Source: Cercospora beticola (lineage: Eukaryota; Ascomycota; Dothideomycetes; Mycosphaerellales; Mycosphaerellaceae). Taken from it: 64,000 nt of DNA. Shown one piece after another: positions 9,968-22,363 of the stretch; position 1 is the stretch's first letter, and every line of letters starts with the position of its first letter. The notes under the pieces were generated by a model, which worked only from the letters and a program-made list of their open reading frames with translations, did no database searches and was not told where the DNA came from. The DNA lies in the NCBI RefSeq assembly GCF_033473495.1, contig NC_088940.1, positions 1,178,001-1,242,000 of the forward strand, in the 5' to 3' direction. The position numbers and the translations under genes were made by a program.

Positions 9968-12900
9968 CTAAGCCCACATGGCGCGGAACTTGACAGTGAA
10001 CTCGGCGTGCAACTTTTGGAAAGCCTTCAGGACGTTCTTCAAACCCTCACCACCTTCACCATCCCAGGCACTGTTTGCCAGCTCTTGTGCAAGAGCCTCA
10101 GCCTCCTCACCAACAGAGTGCTCAAGCGCAGCCTGAACATCGTCTTCGTCCTCGCTTCCAGCCAAGTCCTCCCAGCTGTCTGCATTCTTCGCTTGCTTCT
10201 TGGTCGGAGCTGCCGGTCTGCCAGTGCTGGTTGCAGTGCGGTCAACGAGACCGACCGCACTGTCTCCGCCAACGCTTGGACCAGAGACAGTACTCTCAGT
10301 CTCAGTCGCTGCAACCTTATCATCCTCTGCCTCCTCGTGAGCATCCATGTTGCCCATGACCTCGAGCATGTCCAGATCGGTAGCTTCGCTGATCTTCATG
10401 AAATTCATGAGGCTGGTGATGATGGTTGCCAAAACGAGGGAGAAATCGTTCAGGAGGAACCAAATATCCGAACGAGAAACGCGGTTGGCACGTTCGATTG
10501 TGTGCACATCTCCGTGCTTGAAGAAGTCCAACAGATAGGCGTTCAATGGCACTTCCAGCTCCTCTGGGTAGACATCCATGTGCGGGATTACAGCCTCCTC
10601 GAGGAACACGCCATCTCGGACCGTGTGACAGAGATCGTGGATATTCTCGAATTCATCTCCAGCTCCAGACAGTGCAACGAAAGATGATCTGAGACGAGAC
10701 GGTGGCAGCGAAGGGATGCTCGCTGGTGCCGAAGACCCATCTGGGCCCGCGTTAATACCTGATAGAGGCAGTTTGCGGTCTTCGTCCTTGATGTGCTGAT
10801 CGACGAAGGTCGCAACATATCCGCGGTAGACGGAAAGCGTCTGCTTGTTGTGTTCCACCAAGATATCGGAGGCGGATTTTGGCATCGGCGGCAGAAAAAC
10901 GACAGACGATGATGGCTTAACGACCTTCTTACGGTATTCCTCATCAGACTGTCGACATTCGATCCGACCGAAGAGATGAGATAGCACGAGCATCAAGGAC
11001 TCCAAGGTGCCTTTCTCATTCTTTTCCACCTCAGCGCAGAGCTTGTGGAAGTAGCCTAGGTACGTGTTAGATGTGAAGTAAAACAGGGGATACGGTGTGG
11101 AACTTACCTTCTTTGAGGAGAGCATGGAAAGCAAAAGACGAGTTTTCTGTGAAGTACAAGTGCGACACGAGTCCAGCAAAGTTCAGAGGCGCGCCGTCGT
11201 TTCCGAGCAGTTGTTGGCGTCGTAGATACTCAATCGAGAACCGGAGATGGTGCATCGTCTGCTCTTTGAATGACTTGCCACCCATGTACATGCGTGGCTG
11301 CGATAACAGAGCATTGATAGCGCTATTGGCATATTTGGAGCCCTTCGATTCGTGCAACAGGGTAAAAAGACGCAGGACCAGAGTAGTCGTCAGCGGGAAA
11401 TGACCGTTGAGATCTGGCAGACGAGAACTGAGCAGTCTGCAGACCTTCTGGCGAGAAACACCTTGGAAGACCACATTTCCAAGCAAGTCGAATCCACGTC
11501 GTCCTGCTCGTCCTGCACACTGGCGGTAGTTGAGAGCCGTCAAGAAGACTGAATCGCCGGAGAAGACTACAGTCTTGCACGGCATGTTGATACCCAGCGC
11601 GAGTGTCCCGGTTGCGATGATTACTCTCAAGAATCCTTTGCGGAACAAGATTTCGACGATCTGGCGGAGCTTTCTGTTGAGACCAGCATGATGGACACCG
11701 ATTCCACGATAAAGAGCTTCAATGAAAAACTCGGGAACCTCGCGACGTCGCAATTGACGCACTAAGATCTCAAGATCGGATTTCAACACTTTCGTGTAGT
11801 CTGCGAAATGGTAGTTCTCCGAGGGAGCGTCAGGATCGAATGACTCCCACTTGGATACTCCATCATCAGTTCCATCGCGTTCGAGGTCGTTTTTGGAGCC
11901 CTTCTCGTCTCCTTCTCCCTGCAACTTTGTCTTCTTCGCGGTAGCTTTGGCGTTGCGGGCGTTGTTCTTGGCCTTAATCTTCTTGTACTCCTCGAAGCGC
12001 TCGAGTGTCTTTGCCCACTTTGGACCGCTCTTGACTTGCTTCTCCTCAGCTGATTGCAACTGGCCAACAACCTCTTTGCAAATACGCTCGCACTCATGGC
12101 GGTCGTAATTGAAGAAGATCGCGGGGATTGCGTCCTGCTCGTGGAGGCGGCACAGGAGTGCTAGAGTCGACGAGGCAGGACGATCTTCCTCGATCCGCGT
12201 CAATGCACCAGTGTCTGTCTGCTCGGGATCAGTTGCAAAGACCTCTTCGCGAGCTTCGTTCCGGAACTCTTGCCCCAGTTCTTGCACAACTTTATCATAT
12301 GGCGAGCTTGGATCGTTCAGCCAATCGCTGAGAAGATTCTTCAAGTTTTTCTCCCAGTTCAGGATATCAATCTTGCGAGAGACTTCGGGTAACGCCTTAG
12401 CCGGGCTCAGAGAGGCAGGTACCTTGTGCTTCTCAGTCTCGAACTTGGTCATTGCTTTCCACAAAGTAAAGCAATCACGTGGCTCAAGCGAAAGATCTTT
12501 GGGGATGCCACGAGATTTATCCATCAGTCCTGCAACAGGATGAATGAAGCTGAATCCAGTGAGGCCTTCGAGACCAAGAGACCCGAATGCTCTCTTCGCC
12601 GAAATTCCGTGGAAGCCGAACTTCTTGGGTGGGACATAGAAGTACTTGCGCAGGTCAGAGTAACGGTATGGATGGTGCACTGTCACCAACTCCTTCCCAA
12701 TCGCTTGCTGTGTGGTCGCAAGCCAGTCACTGAATTCCTTGGGATTGCCAACGGTGGCCGAAAGTGCGATGATGGGGCATGGCGCCATCAAAAGCAGCTG
12801 CTCCCAAACAACTCCGTCCTCGGCTTGTCCGATAGAATGAATCTCATCGAAAATGATACGCTTGACGCGCGATGACCACGTGTTGGCGTGAGCTGGGGAT

Positions 12901-15656
12901 AAAAGCATGATCTGAAGTACATGAGGTACCGTGACAAGAACCTGGCAACCCACCGGGTTGTTGATTCTGTAATCTCTCGTGTGAATAGCCCAAACGGACT
13001 TGCCACCGTACTTAAACTTCTTAGAGTATCGTGCTTGCACTTCTGCGGCAATTTGGTTGACGAGTGCCTTTGTAGGGGCGACGTATACGAGTACGCCGTC
13101 GTCGTCCGCCTCGAGGACCTTTCGCATGGCGTAGAAGGAGATGAATGTTTTACCAGCAGATGTGGGAGCAACAACAAAGGCAGATTTGTCAGCGTCAATG
13201 GTGTCTAGCACAGTACGCTGCCAGCCATCAGGCTTGAAATCGACACGGTGGTCGGATTTCGAATCGAAGGAGCGCTCAAGGTAAGGCCCACACTCGATCA
13301 ATTGGAATTCGCGCGATGGCAGCTCGACTGCGAGACCATCTGATTTGCCAGAAAGTGCGAAGGTGAAAGCCAATTTCCTGTCGACTGAGCCCTCTGTGTA
13401 GGCCGGAAGTGGTGGGAGGTTAAGACTTGTTCGTGTCAATTCCAGGTTCTTCGCGATTGTCTTTGACAATACTCCATGCTGCGCGATACGGCGGCAGTGA
13501 TCCCAGATCAAGGCGGCAACTTGTGCTCTGCTTTTCTTTTCGCCACGGCGGCATGCATCTGTCCAGAAGTGAAGGAGGTTGCTGACGAGATAGAGCTCTC
13601 CTTCAGCCCCAAAAACTTCCCTCCAAGCCGGCTGGATGTTGGTAAGGTACTCTTTCGCCTTGCGGTAACGTCCTCGAGGATCCTTGTCCGCCTCAAAGCC
13701 TTTGCAAGAGACTTGCCACGCAGCATGGATCTTGTCACTTGCACTCTCATCCTTCTTGGCTTTCGCTGCCGCGATGTTGTTGAGCATGGCTTGCTTGCCG
13801 GCGTTCTTCTGAGCAGTCTTGCCGCCCTTCTTTCCTCCAGATTTGCCTTTGCTCTGCACCGAGCTCGTGCTGTCGGTGTCGGAGTCTGCTGGTGAAGCAG
13901 TGCCACTCTTGATTGGAGCCTGTTTGACAGCACCGACGATGATGGTCTCGGGTTCCAGGCTTTTGCCCACCGCGTTTGTTAGAGAAGCTGCGTATGTCCG
14001 CATCTCAGCCATAAACAGCTGGTTTCTGCGATCCTCGCGAGCTTTCTTCCTGGCTTCCTTCGTATCTGTTGGTGCAACAGCCACAGGTTTGGCGGCGATT
14101 GGCTTCTTGTAATTGTGCCAATGGGTGACCTCGCGAAAAATTCTCTGCGCCTGAGCACTGCCTGGAGATTCTGCTGATGTAGTCTTAATCTTCACCAAGT
14201 CGAGATGCTTGTCGAATATCTGATTGGCAAATGGCAGGACCCTTACAGTCTTCTCTGCTGGAGCCTCCTGGGCTGGTATGGGCTTTGCATCAGCCGACTC
14301 AGATGGCATAGCGCTGGTGTCGATCTCTGCCTGTTGCGAGATGGCATGAAGGGCCGCCAGAAGCTCGTCAAGCGTACGCTTCACCTCAGACGTGACCTGT
14401 GGCTTTGAGTTTGCCACGTTCAGAAATAAGCGGCCGTCGATGAAGTCGAATATGTCCACCGCATTCTCGCTCCCCTTCAGATCGTCGAAGCTCGCACTGT
14501 TCAAAATGGCTTCAGCAGTAGCTGACAGGCCATTAAGGAAATCCTGTATCTCATTGCTCGCACCGCTCACTTGCACACGGCGTCCTGATATCGGGAGATG
14601 CTCAAGAAGAGCAGTGTGAAGCAGGAAAGTGGCGCCAAGACGGGCAGCTACTGCCACGTCCACGTTGGCATTCTCACGAAACATGCTTGCAATCGTCAAC
14701 ACTGCCAAACACTGCCTATGCGACAGACCAGTCGATTGTGACCGAAGTTTCCCCAGGTCTGCTGTCACATCCAGTTGTGGCAGGCTGGAGCTGTTAGGGG
14801 TGAACTGAAGCCCACTTTTCGCAAGTTTCGCTGTGCGTCTCCCTGTCTCTAGCACCATGGTCATGACTTTGGTATCGCGCCATTCAAGTCCATTGACCAG
14901 TGCCACGTTGTAACCCCGTCCGATGAAAGACAGAATCATCTGCCGCAGCGCAACTCTGTGAGCTTTCGGTGAGGGCGAGTCCAAATCGTCTACATTTCGA
15001 TTGGACTTGCGGTCAACGGCTCGTGCTCCATCGTGCGCCATCAAGAAGTACGGAGATGTTTCTTTAAGGTAGTCAATGAAAGTGGGCGAGTTCCAAGAAT
15101 CGAAGACATCGATATGAATGTCTGGGTGGACTCTTGCAATGTTCGCTTGCAAGTGGCGAATCACGGCCGCCCTTGTCAGGTAAAATCGGCTGGCAGTCGC
15201 ATCGTCTGCGAGCGGAGGAAGACAGAGCTTCCTATTGCTCTCGAAGAATATGATGTTGAAATTGCACTTCCTCTTAACCAATTGATGAAGGAAATGTTCC
15301 ACGTTGTAGACTGCGTGCAGAAGTTGCAAGCCAGGAGAAAAGTCCAGCTTCTCGTCATCCAAACATCTCCGCAGCATCGAGTCGCCTTCGATCAGGAAAA
15401 GCTCGTCTCCAGCATAGTCGCCAACCAGGTCGACTCGTCGAGATTGCAGCTTGCGGTACAGCGGTAGAGTCTCCGTTCCATCATCCTCGACTTTGGGCTT
15501 GGCAGATGATTCGTCGACTTCTTCCTCGTCCGACTCTACACTTGAAGACTCTTCATCGCTGGTGACATCAGTACTTGTCCCATTTTCGCCTTTTGGGACT
15601 TCAGCAGTGGTCTGCTCTGTCACATCGCCCCGCGGGGCGCCCACTTGAGCACTCAT
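9968..15656 (-). CDS. DDX60-like Ski2-family DExH RNA helicase
   Basis: Large superfamily-2 helicase of 1878 aa: exons 11108..15656 and 9968..11055, separated by a 52-nt intron (GTAAGT donor). Motif I is VVAPTSAGKT (near residue 829), the DExH box IIFDEIHSIGQ (near 937), motif III ALSATVGNP, then HHAGLNRKLRQ, ATGTLALGINMP and the motif VI box QCAGRAGRRG (near 1384). The long N-terminal half with no helicase motifs, including a fragment like a PIN/NYN fold, and the insert between the RecA domains match the DDX60/DDX60L family. The N-terminus is acidic; a Lys/Gly-rich linker (GKSGGKKGGKTAQKNAGKQ) lies near residue 610. In animals DDX60 acts on viral RNA and IRES translation; the fungal role is not established. 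It converges with the rhomboid gene 179 bp away. Confidence 0.93.
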
Positions 15657-16262
15657 CCTGGCGAACGTCCGATATTCGCTTGGACTCAGTGCGGCGCCTT
15701 CATCAAAAGTCCCTGCCGCTTGATCAACGAATTGCTGAGAAGATTCTGTGTTGAGGCGCGTCGGCTGTGTAGCTCCGAAAATGGCAATGTTGTTGTATGG
15801 AAGTTCGTTCGAATCTGTGGGTCAAACGCAGTTGGGATGACGATTAGCGCCAAGACTCACTCACTTTATCCTTGTCCTGCGATAACGATAACGCCTCGAT
15901 TTATAGCACATGGCGGTCTGGGAGGCACGAGACAGAGATTCTTACTTAGGACGTTTCGCTACACAAATAACCGCTATATGAATGTTGTACATGCTATCGA
16001 TATCTTGCTGGTGCGTCTTGATCGCGTGCGGTTCAAAGCGCGAGAAAACCGCATCATTCAGACCAATTACCGTCGACGTCTGTTAGCTTCGAACTCGTGA
16101 GAGGACGAAATGCTCGAGACATCATGTTCCCATCTCTTCGCACGGCTTGCCATGACTTCGCGAGTGGTGTAAGTGTGAGCACTTGCTCATGGCTGCGCCA
16201 GTATATGCATGCATCTTTGATGATGACTCGTGCAGTCAGTTCCGCGAATTTCCTCAGCCCGT
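15657..16262. promoter_or_regulatory. promoter region of the helicase
   Basis: About 600 bp upstream of the helicase start and downstream of the Zn2Cys6 gene, both on the minus strand. No extra gene is supported. Confidence 0.45.
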
Positions 16263-16397
16263 TCATTGCTCCATCTGCTGGTCAGAAGCCTTTACTGTGC
16301 TCGACAGATTGCGAACCAGCAAATTTATAAGCTCCGGATCTTCTTGTCGTGCTTCAGTGTCGCCATCGTGGTATCGTTTGGGCTTGTCGAATGGACT
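16263..16397 (-). other. possible C-terminal extension of the Zn2Cys6 gene
   Basis: In the same frame as the preceding stop, 44 codons remain open to a TGA at 16263-16265 and look coding (ending ELINLLVRNLSSTVKASDQQ and three more residues). A 42-nt intron (16383..16424, GTGGGC donor, CAAG acceptor) would remove the TAG in frame. It is unusually short, so readthrough or a plain 3' UTR are alternatives. Confidence 0.4.
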
Positions 16398-18743
16398 CTA
16401 CCCATGCGACTGTCCCTGGCCCACGGCGTACAAGGGCTCCAGTATACGCCAGCTCCATTCCGCGATGCCGTCTACTTGTCGAACATCCCGAACCCACTCC
16501 AACATGCACGAAACCGTACTCGTAATTTCGTCGCGATTAACGTGCTCATCGCATATGCGCCTGAGGCACTCATTCTCAGTGGTCATTCGCAGTATGAGCA
16601 AGATACCCATGAAATTCTGGGTCCATGCAAAAAGGTGCGGTACCAGGCGCTTCTTATTTTTCGGTGGAGCCATGGCCATGGGCCACAAGAGGGATGCTCT
16701 GATTGCTAGACCGCAGTAGTTGGCGTCTTCCTCAGTCATGAGTTCTGGAAAGTGTAGCGCCTTGTATACAAAAGGTCGATACATCATGAAGCGGGCGTAG
16801 TAGAATCGAGTCCGCAGCTGGGCTGTGACGAGATCAAGATTGTATTTGTGACCTATTGGTACTGGGCCTTGATCGGGACTGAAAAGCGGTTCGTTGGGTC
16901 TTCGTCCAGTGATATCGATATTTGGAAAGTCCAGTTGTTCGGTATCCTGCCACTGCAATGGCCGCGGCAGCAGCGAGCGCCATGATTCAAGCTGACGGGC
17001 CATTTCTCGAATGACAGTTACTGGAGGTCCACCGTAATCATCTGAAGATTCGGATTGTGTCGATGATGCTGCTCGTGATTAGTGATTGCCTACAGCACTT
17101 TGCCTTCGTGTCACTCACATTCATGGATTACTTCGTGGATCCGCGATATCAGCCTTCGCAAAGCGATCATGGCAAGAAAGTGGTACTGAAAATGCGATCG
17201 ATCTCTGTCTTCATATGTCGAGGCGCCACTAGTGTGCACGGGAAAGCCTGGAGTGTGCATTTCCTGGCCCTCGGTAAAGTAGGGCAAGGGAACCACGTCT
17301 TCGAAGGTCTGGATGCCACTCTGGGGCAGATCAAGGTCCAAGTGATAGAGGTCCTCGCTAAGGACACAAGTCCAGTACGCCCTTTTCACCAGATCTCCGT
17401 GATGAGACTGCCAATCGATAGTCTCGCACTTGAGAAGCACCTGACATGCCATGGACGCAGTCACTGTCGATCGCCAGAAGTCGAGATGCTTCGCGGTGGC
17501 TTCATAGTATGTGCCTTGCAGAAGTAGAATTTGCACGTTCTCTAGCGACATCTGTGTGGCCACAAAGCCAAGTCTACGTCGCGCCTCATTGAAAGTCTCC
17601 AGGCCAGGGGGCCGCTCAGCAGTACCCCCGCGGAATCCGCTTGGGGTACCGTTGACCATGCTGATCGGTCGCTCAAAGACACCCTCGGATGCGACTTGCC
17701 CCAATGCCAGAACTAGCAACGCAAGAACGCTGCTCGATTCTCCATCTGCAAAACCGCGTTGCAGAATGGGATTAATGATTCCCGACATGAACGTATCCCG
17801 GTTCAGCACTGGAGCCAGAACATTGAAGGTATTGAAATATGCGTCGCAGTACTCTTGAATGCGCGGGGGCGTTAAAGCATGAAACGCTACTCGAGGGGGC
17901 TTGCTTTGCCCGCCAGCGGGATCTTGGACATAGTAGCTTTGTAGACCCGGCTCTGCGGGAAGAGGGTCTTGGTGGCTCCTCATTTCTTGTTTGATAAACC
18001 ATTGAGTGCCTTCCTGGAGCACATATTGCAGGTCGGACGCCGCGCTGATGCCAGAATTGACAAGGTGTATGTACACGCTAGGCCAAAGTATGATCTTGTG
18101 TGGCACCGTTAGATGATGGTATCCTTGCTGCAATTCGGTGGGAAATCTCGGCGTGCTCTGTTCATTGCCACTTTGATACTGTCGTAAAGATGTTGCTGGA
18201 GTACTGGTCGCAGCTCCGTGGCTTGATACATTTGTCTCTGGTGTACTGGATCCTGTTGACCCCAGGGCGAGATTATCGAATTTATTCTCCAATCTCGTCA
18301 GGGTGTCGAGAATGTGGACCATGGTTTTGTCCTTCCTGCCCAGGTTTAATCAGCGCACTTTCTTGGTCAGGCGGAGCCGCTCCTCCTGGACACTATACAG
18401 TCACGTACTTCGTTGGGAGCGGCTCTCTGTAGACGCATTCGACATTGAGCCTGCGGCACAGACCACCTAGAGGGCGTAAGCTATTTCGTACGCTATGGGC
18501 TTCGAATTGTTCGTCCGAGTGGGTGTCCTACGCACACTTGGGGCGCGCTTCGTCACATTTGCTCTTTCTAGCAAGGCGTTAGTTGCACAGCGCTGTGTTG
18601 CTGCCAACTGGTCACTCATACCTGTTCCGACACGTTTGACACGCTTGGGCCGCGATCACGGCCCTTTCGCGTCGATGCGCACTCTCTGCGAAGCCGTGAG
18701 GCGAAGTCGAAGCCATGGCGGGATCTGGCTGTTGCGGGTCCAT
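16398..18743 (-). CDS. Zn2Cys6 transcription factor with fungal_trans domain
   Basis: Predicted nuclear regulator of 690 aa. Five exons fit: 18622..18743, 18536..18567, 18409..18466, 17119..18335 and 16398..17041. The start is the ATG at 18743 (MDPQQPDP). The binuclear zinc cluster is rebuilt only by splicing: six cysteines at residues 35, 38, 45, 52, 55 and 62 (ACQTCRNRKSKCDEARPKC, then GLCRRLNVEC) are spread over the first three exons. A coiled linker (LDTLTRLENKFDNL) follows, then the fungal-specific regulatory domain with EYCDAYFNTFNVLAPVLNRDTF and RAYWTCVLSEDLYHLDLDLP. Exon 2 ends at a weak donor (GTGCGT), chosen because no other join preserves the cysteines. The last exon stops at TAG 16398-16400, but the frame stays open afterwards (see findings). 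Targets are unknown. Confidence 0.88.
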
Positions 18744-19436
18744 CGAATCGCAAGGTGCACAATTTGCTTGTCGCGCGCGCACTGGGAGAGTGGGTCGGAT
18801 CGAGCATCTGGCGTTCTGAGAAGTTATCTGGTGCAGTCGCCACCAAGCTTCGCCCGCATTTTGAACCTCCGCCTGGAAGGCGCGATGCTGACACCGACAA
18901 TCTCGCCTGCCTGCCGTGCTATTTGTGCCTCGTGCTATCAGTCGCGTGGCGTGTCTCTCAGCGGACGACGATCTGTTCTGGCGTTGAGTTGTGCGACACC
19001 ACGTCAATCGGCCCCGTCTCTGAAGATTGACGTTGTTCTTGGCGACCATGGGAATGACCAGGTTCGGCGCTTGCTCCGTAGACCAGCCGAACGGTGCGAA
19101 GCTTCCTCAGTGATCTCGATCGTCGCAAACCTGGCCGCTCATCCTCAGAACGTGCCTGATGCCGGTGAATAGCGTGTCGGCCCGACGTTCGAGAGTGGTT
19201 GGAAGCTGCAAACGATCCCGGATGTAGCTGTTGCTGCAGCCTGTCGTGGAGGAGGGTTGCTGACGAGATGTTGGGTCGATTTATGTCTCGTCACGTGTTC
19301 ACGCGCTTCGCTACGCGGTCCAGCACGTCTTCCTCATCGAAGCTTCCGCGGACGATAATTCAGCATCGCGTCTGCCGCAAAAACATGCTGCATCAGGCCC
19401 GCCATGACCACGGCCGTGTATCGCAGCAGTCCGGCA
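18744..19436. promoter_or_regulatory. divergent promoter region with an E-box-like CACGTG
   Basis: About 690 bp between the Zn2Cys6 regulator and the ZGRF1_N gene, which run away from each other. A palindromic CACGTG lies at 19292-19297. Open frames on both strands lack recognisable domains. Confidence 0.45.
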
Positions 19437-21678
19437 ATGTCGGTGCCGCTGACACAGAACACTGCGCCTGTTCTGGAATTCAACTGTCTATACACGCAGT
19501 AAGTCGCCCCGAGGACACCCGGCTTGTCCGACGTACTGCTCACAACTCTCGCACAGTGATGCTCACAAGAAGCGACGCAAATGGCAAGATGGCTTCCTCC
19601 GCTTTCATACTTTCAACAAACGTGTCATGGTCTACGATATCCCGCGGAATTTCATCGGAGACGTGCACTGGGCGGGCAGCGAGGCGATTCAAGATGGTGA
19701 TGAGATCACGCTGCAGCAGGGCGGCGTGCTGGTTGAAGTTGGGGAGAGTGTTGGCCAGACGCAGACCGATCTGACAGAGTTGAGGAAGAGCAAGAGCAAG
19801 ACCAAAGGGCCATCATCATCTTCATCGCCAGAAAGAGCGGCGCAAATGGCGAGACCGCAGCCCACCGCAGGCCTGCAGAGAACCAGTGCACAAGCACCAC
19901 TGAAGCACAAATCATTGAACACACTTCTCGGGACACCGAGAGGACCGATTGGCAAAGCCCAGCTACCCACCAAATCTCCATTCGAGGAGAGGCATGCTCG
20001 TATGGAGAACGAAGAGTGGGAGAACGGGCGAGCACCCAAGCGCGCCCGGGTCGAGATTGAGACACGACCGAACGCCAATGAAACGCACAGGGGCTCTAGG
20101 AAAGGAGAAATTCAGGCTCCGTTGTGGGCAAGGACCGCTGATGCCGCCAAACGAAAAGCGCAAACATCTACGCACGAGAATGACCAACAGTCGGGCACGA
20201 AGGAAGTGATCGATCTATCGTCCGACGCGCCAACACAGGACGATCACCGGCCTGGATTCTCAGATGACATTCTTGAGAGTTCTCCAATGCCTCCGTCAAA
20301 GGCGCGTACCAACACAGACCATGATGCACCTGTCAGATCTAGTTCTCCCGCCTTTCAAGTACAAGAGCTGGCGTCCGATCGTAACCGCAAAATGGCCGGC
20401 AAGCAGACAGAACCTGACACGAATCAGCGTAGTGCAACAAACGATCGTACAGAGCAACGCAAGAAAGCTATAGAAAGAGTGACAGCTGAGAGCCCGTCAG
20501 CACAGCGGCGACAGAAGGCTCCGTCTGGTACGCACCACAGCGTTGCGGATAACAGGCCGATAGATACGACAATTCTTCCCAAGCGGATTGTCGCAACAGA
20601 ACGTGGTCAAACTCTCCGCCTGAGCAGTACTGGACGAAGAAAGAGAACGTTATTGTGCCACGATCAGCTAATGAAACCCGTTAAAGATGCTTCAACAACG
20701 ACTGCAGGAGTCAACCCGTCATCGTCTCTGAGTCAAGCTACTGACGGAGATCAAATCGACCGAGGGTCAACGCTGCGCGACAAGGTTGAGGCTCGACTTG
20801 CGCACATCAATGCGAAGAGGAAGGCATCAAAACGGTCTAGCGTGACTGAAAGCCACGTTGAAAGTCGTCCAGACGACTTGAGAACAAGTGCTGGTTACCT
20901 GGTTGACAGCAGCGTCGAAATGCAAGAAGGACCTGTTCCAGAATCTGCTGGCGAAGGAAATGTCTTGCGAGCTGGGCAAGAGCGTGAAACGTCTGCAACA
21001 CGATTGGCGCGACTGGATGGCCTCATGCTACCGCCAGCAGCCCCTCGACCAGCAACCGTACATGAGCCCCAGCCTGAAGTACCTTATAGAAGATCAGTAT
21101 CACCTGCGAAGGAGACGAGAACGCTCCGACGTGTATTATCCGACACAACACACCCTACCAAGTCGAAAAGGTTACCAGGTGCTCCAGTGCGGTACACGCC
21201 ATCCCCTACGAGGAGGTCGCGCGAAAACACTCCTGGACCCGGATCTCGCGATAGGCAGACAACGCCAGTGCCGGCGGGAGGCAAACCAGCCAGAGCTGCT
21301 CGCTCGCCTCCTGATAGGACTGCATACAGGAAGAAGGGGCCACTGCAGAAGTCTGTGAGCTTGAACGTGACGTCGAATGGCACATCAACGGTCATCCTGA
21401 GCAAACCATTTCACGCACCAGGCAAGGCAAATGCAAAACCGAAGCGTACTGAGGAGCCAAAAGATCTGGGGCCATGGAGTCGAGAGGCCTTTGATCTTTT
21501 CACTTGGCGGCCACCGGGCTGGAATGAAGATGCTTGGTGCCTGGGAAAGGGAGAAGGCTCGAAGGATGATGAAACAGTAGGAACAGCCTCAGAGAAACGC
21601 GCGGATGCTGCACCTCCACCTGGCTTGAGTGGTGGTACAGCTCTGCCCATGTTCGGGAGACCTGTGGTGCGCTTATGA
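19437..21678 (+). CDS. ZGRF1 N-terminal/Mte1-like (DUF2439) protein
   Basis: Exons 19437..19498 and 19557..21678 (58-nt intron, GTAAGT donor) give 727 aa. The N-terminal 90 residues form the DUF2439/ZGRF1_N domain: VLEFNCLYTHDAHKKRRKWQ, DGFLRFHTFNKRVMVYD, then DGDEITLQQGGVLVEVGE. Budding yeast Mte1 has this domain and works with the Mph1 helicase in recombination and telomere maintenance; animal ZGRF1 fuses it to a helicase. Here no helicase follows. The remainder is long, Ser/Pro/Arg-rich and probably disordered, with a possible SUMO-interaction motif (VIDLSSD) near residue 255 and a conserved-looking C-terminal patch (GPWSREAFDLFTWRPPG). A role as a DNA-repair adaptor is inferred from the family. 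Confidence 0.85.
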
Positions 21679-22363
21679 ACGACAGATACCCAATAAGTTA
21701 CGAATGCATATGACCTGTACACACAGATAGAAACATAGACACATAAACCTATACACGCTCATTGGAAGATTTCACACATGCAACGATGAGAAAGAGACTT
21801 GTGACAGATGTTCCGACAAGTCAGTCTGCATTATTCAATGGTATCTTCGGTCTTGCTACCTGGCCTGCATCAGTGGTTCGATGTCCAGAAGCATGCCTGG
21901 AGCAGCATAATGTACAGTGCTATTAGTCTGCGGCAACGATAGCATGGAGCCCCAATGTGGGAGCCATTCTTTGATCCTTTCCATCAGCTGGCCACACGCA
22001 TTGTGGCCTCTGTCGTACAGCATACGCTTTTTTTTTTTGTGTTTCACTCCGTCCGCAAATGCAATGCCGATCATAGCATCATCATAGAAAAGACAGGGCA
22101 TACGACAGGACCCGTTGCTTTCTATTGATAGCAGAAGCCCATCGGCGCTCGCAATGTGTTCTTGTACAGACCACAAGATCGCAGTTATGTTGGTCTTCTT
22201 CGTGTCGTTAAACGTTCCTCGGCATCCAATGCAGTAGTCTTACACGATCATTTAGTTCCCGAGTGCGCCTCTGCGGTGAATCCTGTCTGGTTCGAAAGTC
22301 CTTACGCTGAGAAGTACCCTGGATGCGAGAATGCCGGGTTTTCGAGATGAGATCTCTGGTGTC
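21679..22363. other. convergent intergenic region
   Basis: About 680 bp between the 3' ends of the ZGRF1_N gene (+) and the RING/RS gene (-). It holds an oligo-T run near 22027-22038. A 106-codon minus-strand frame (21856-22176) crosses this run as a lysine tract and shows no domain. Confidence 0.4.

Noticed and set aside
18495..19172. 225-codon plus-strand open frame
   Set aside because: It is antisense to the rebuilt zinc-cluster exons of the Zn2Cys6 gene, which have exact cysteine spacing.
21856..22176. 106-codon minus-strand open frame between two convergent genes
   Set aside because: It runs through an oligo-T tract read as lysines and shows no recognisable feature; more likely 3' UTR.
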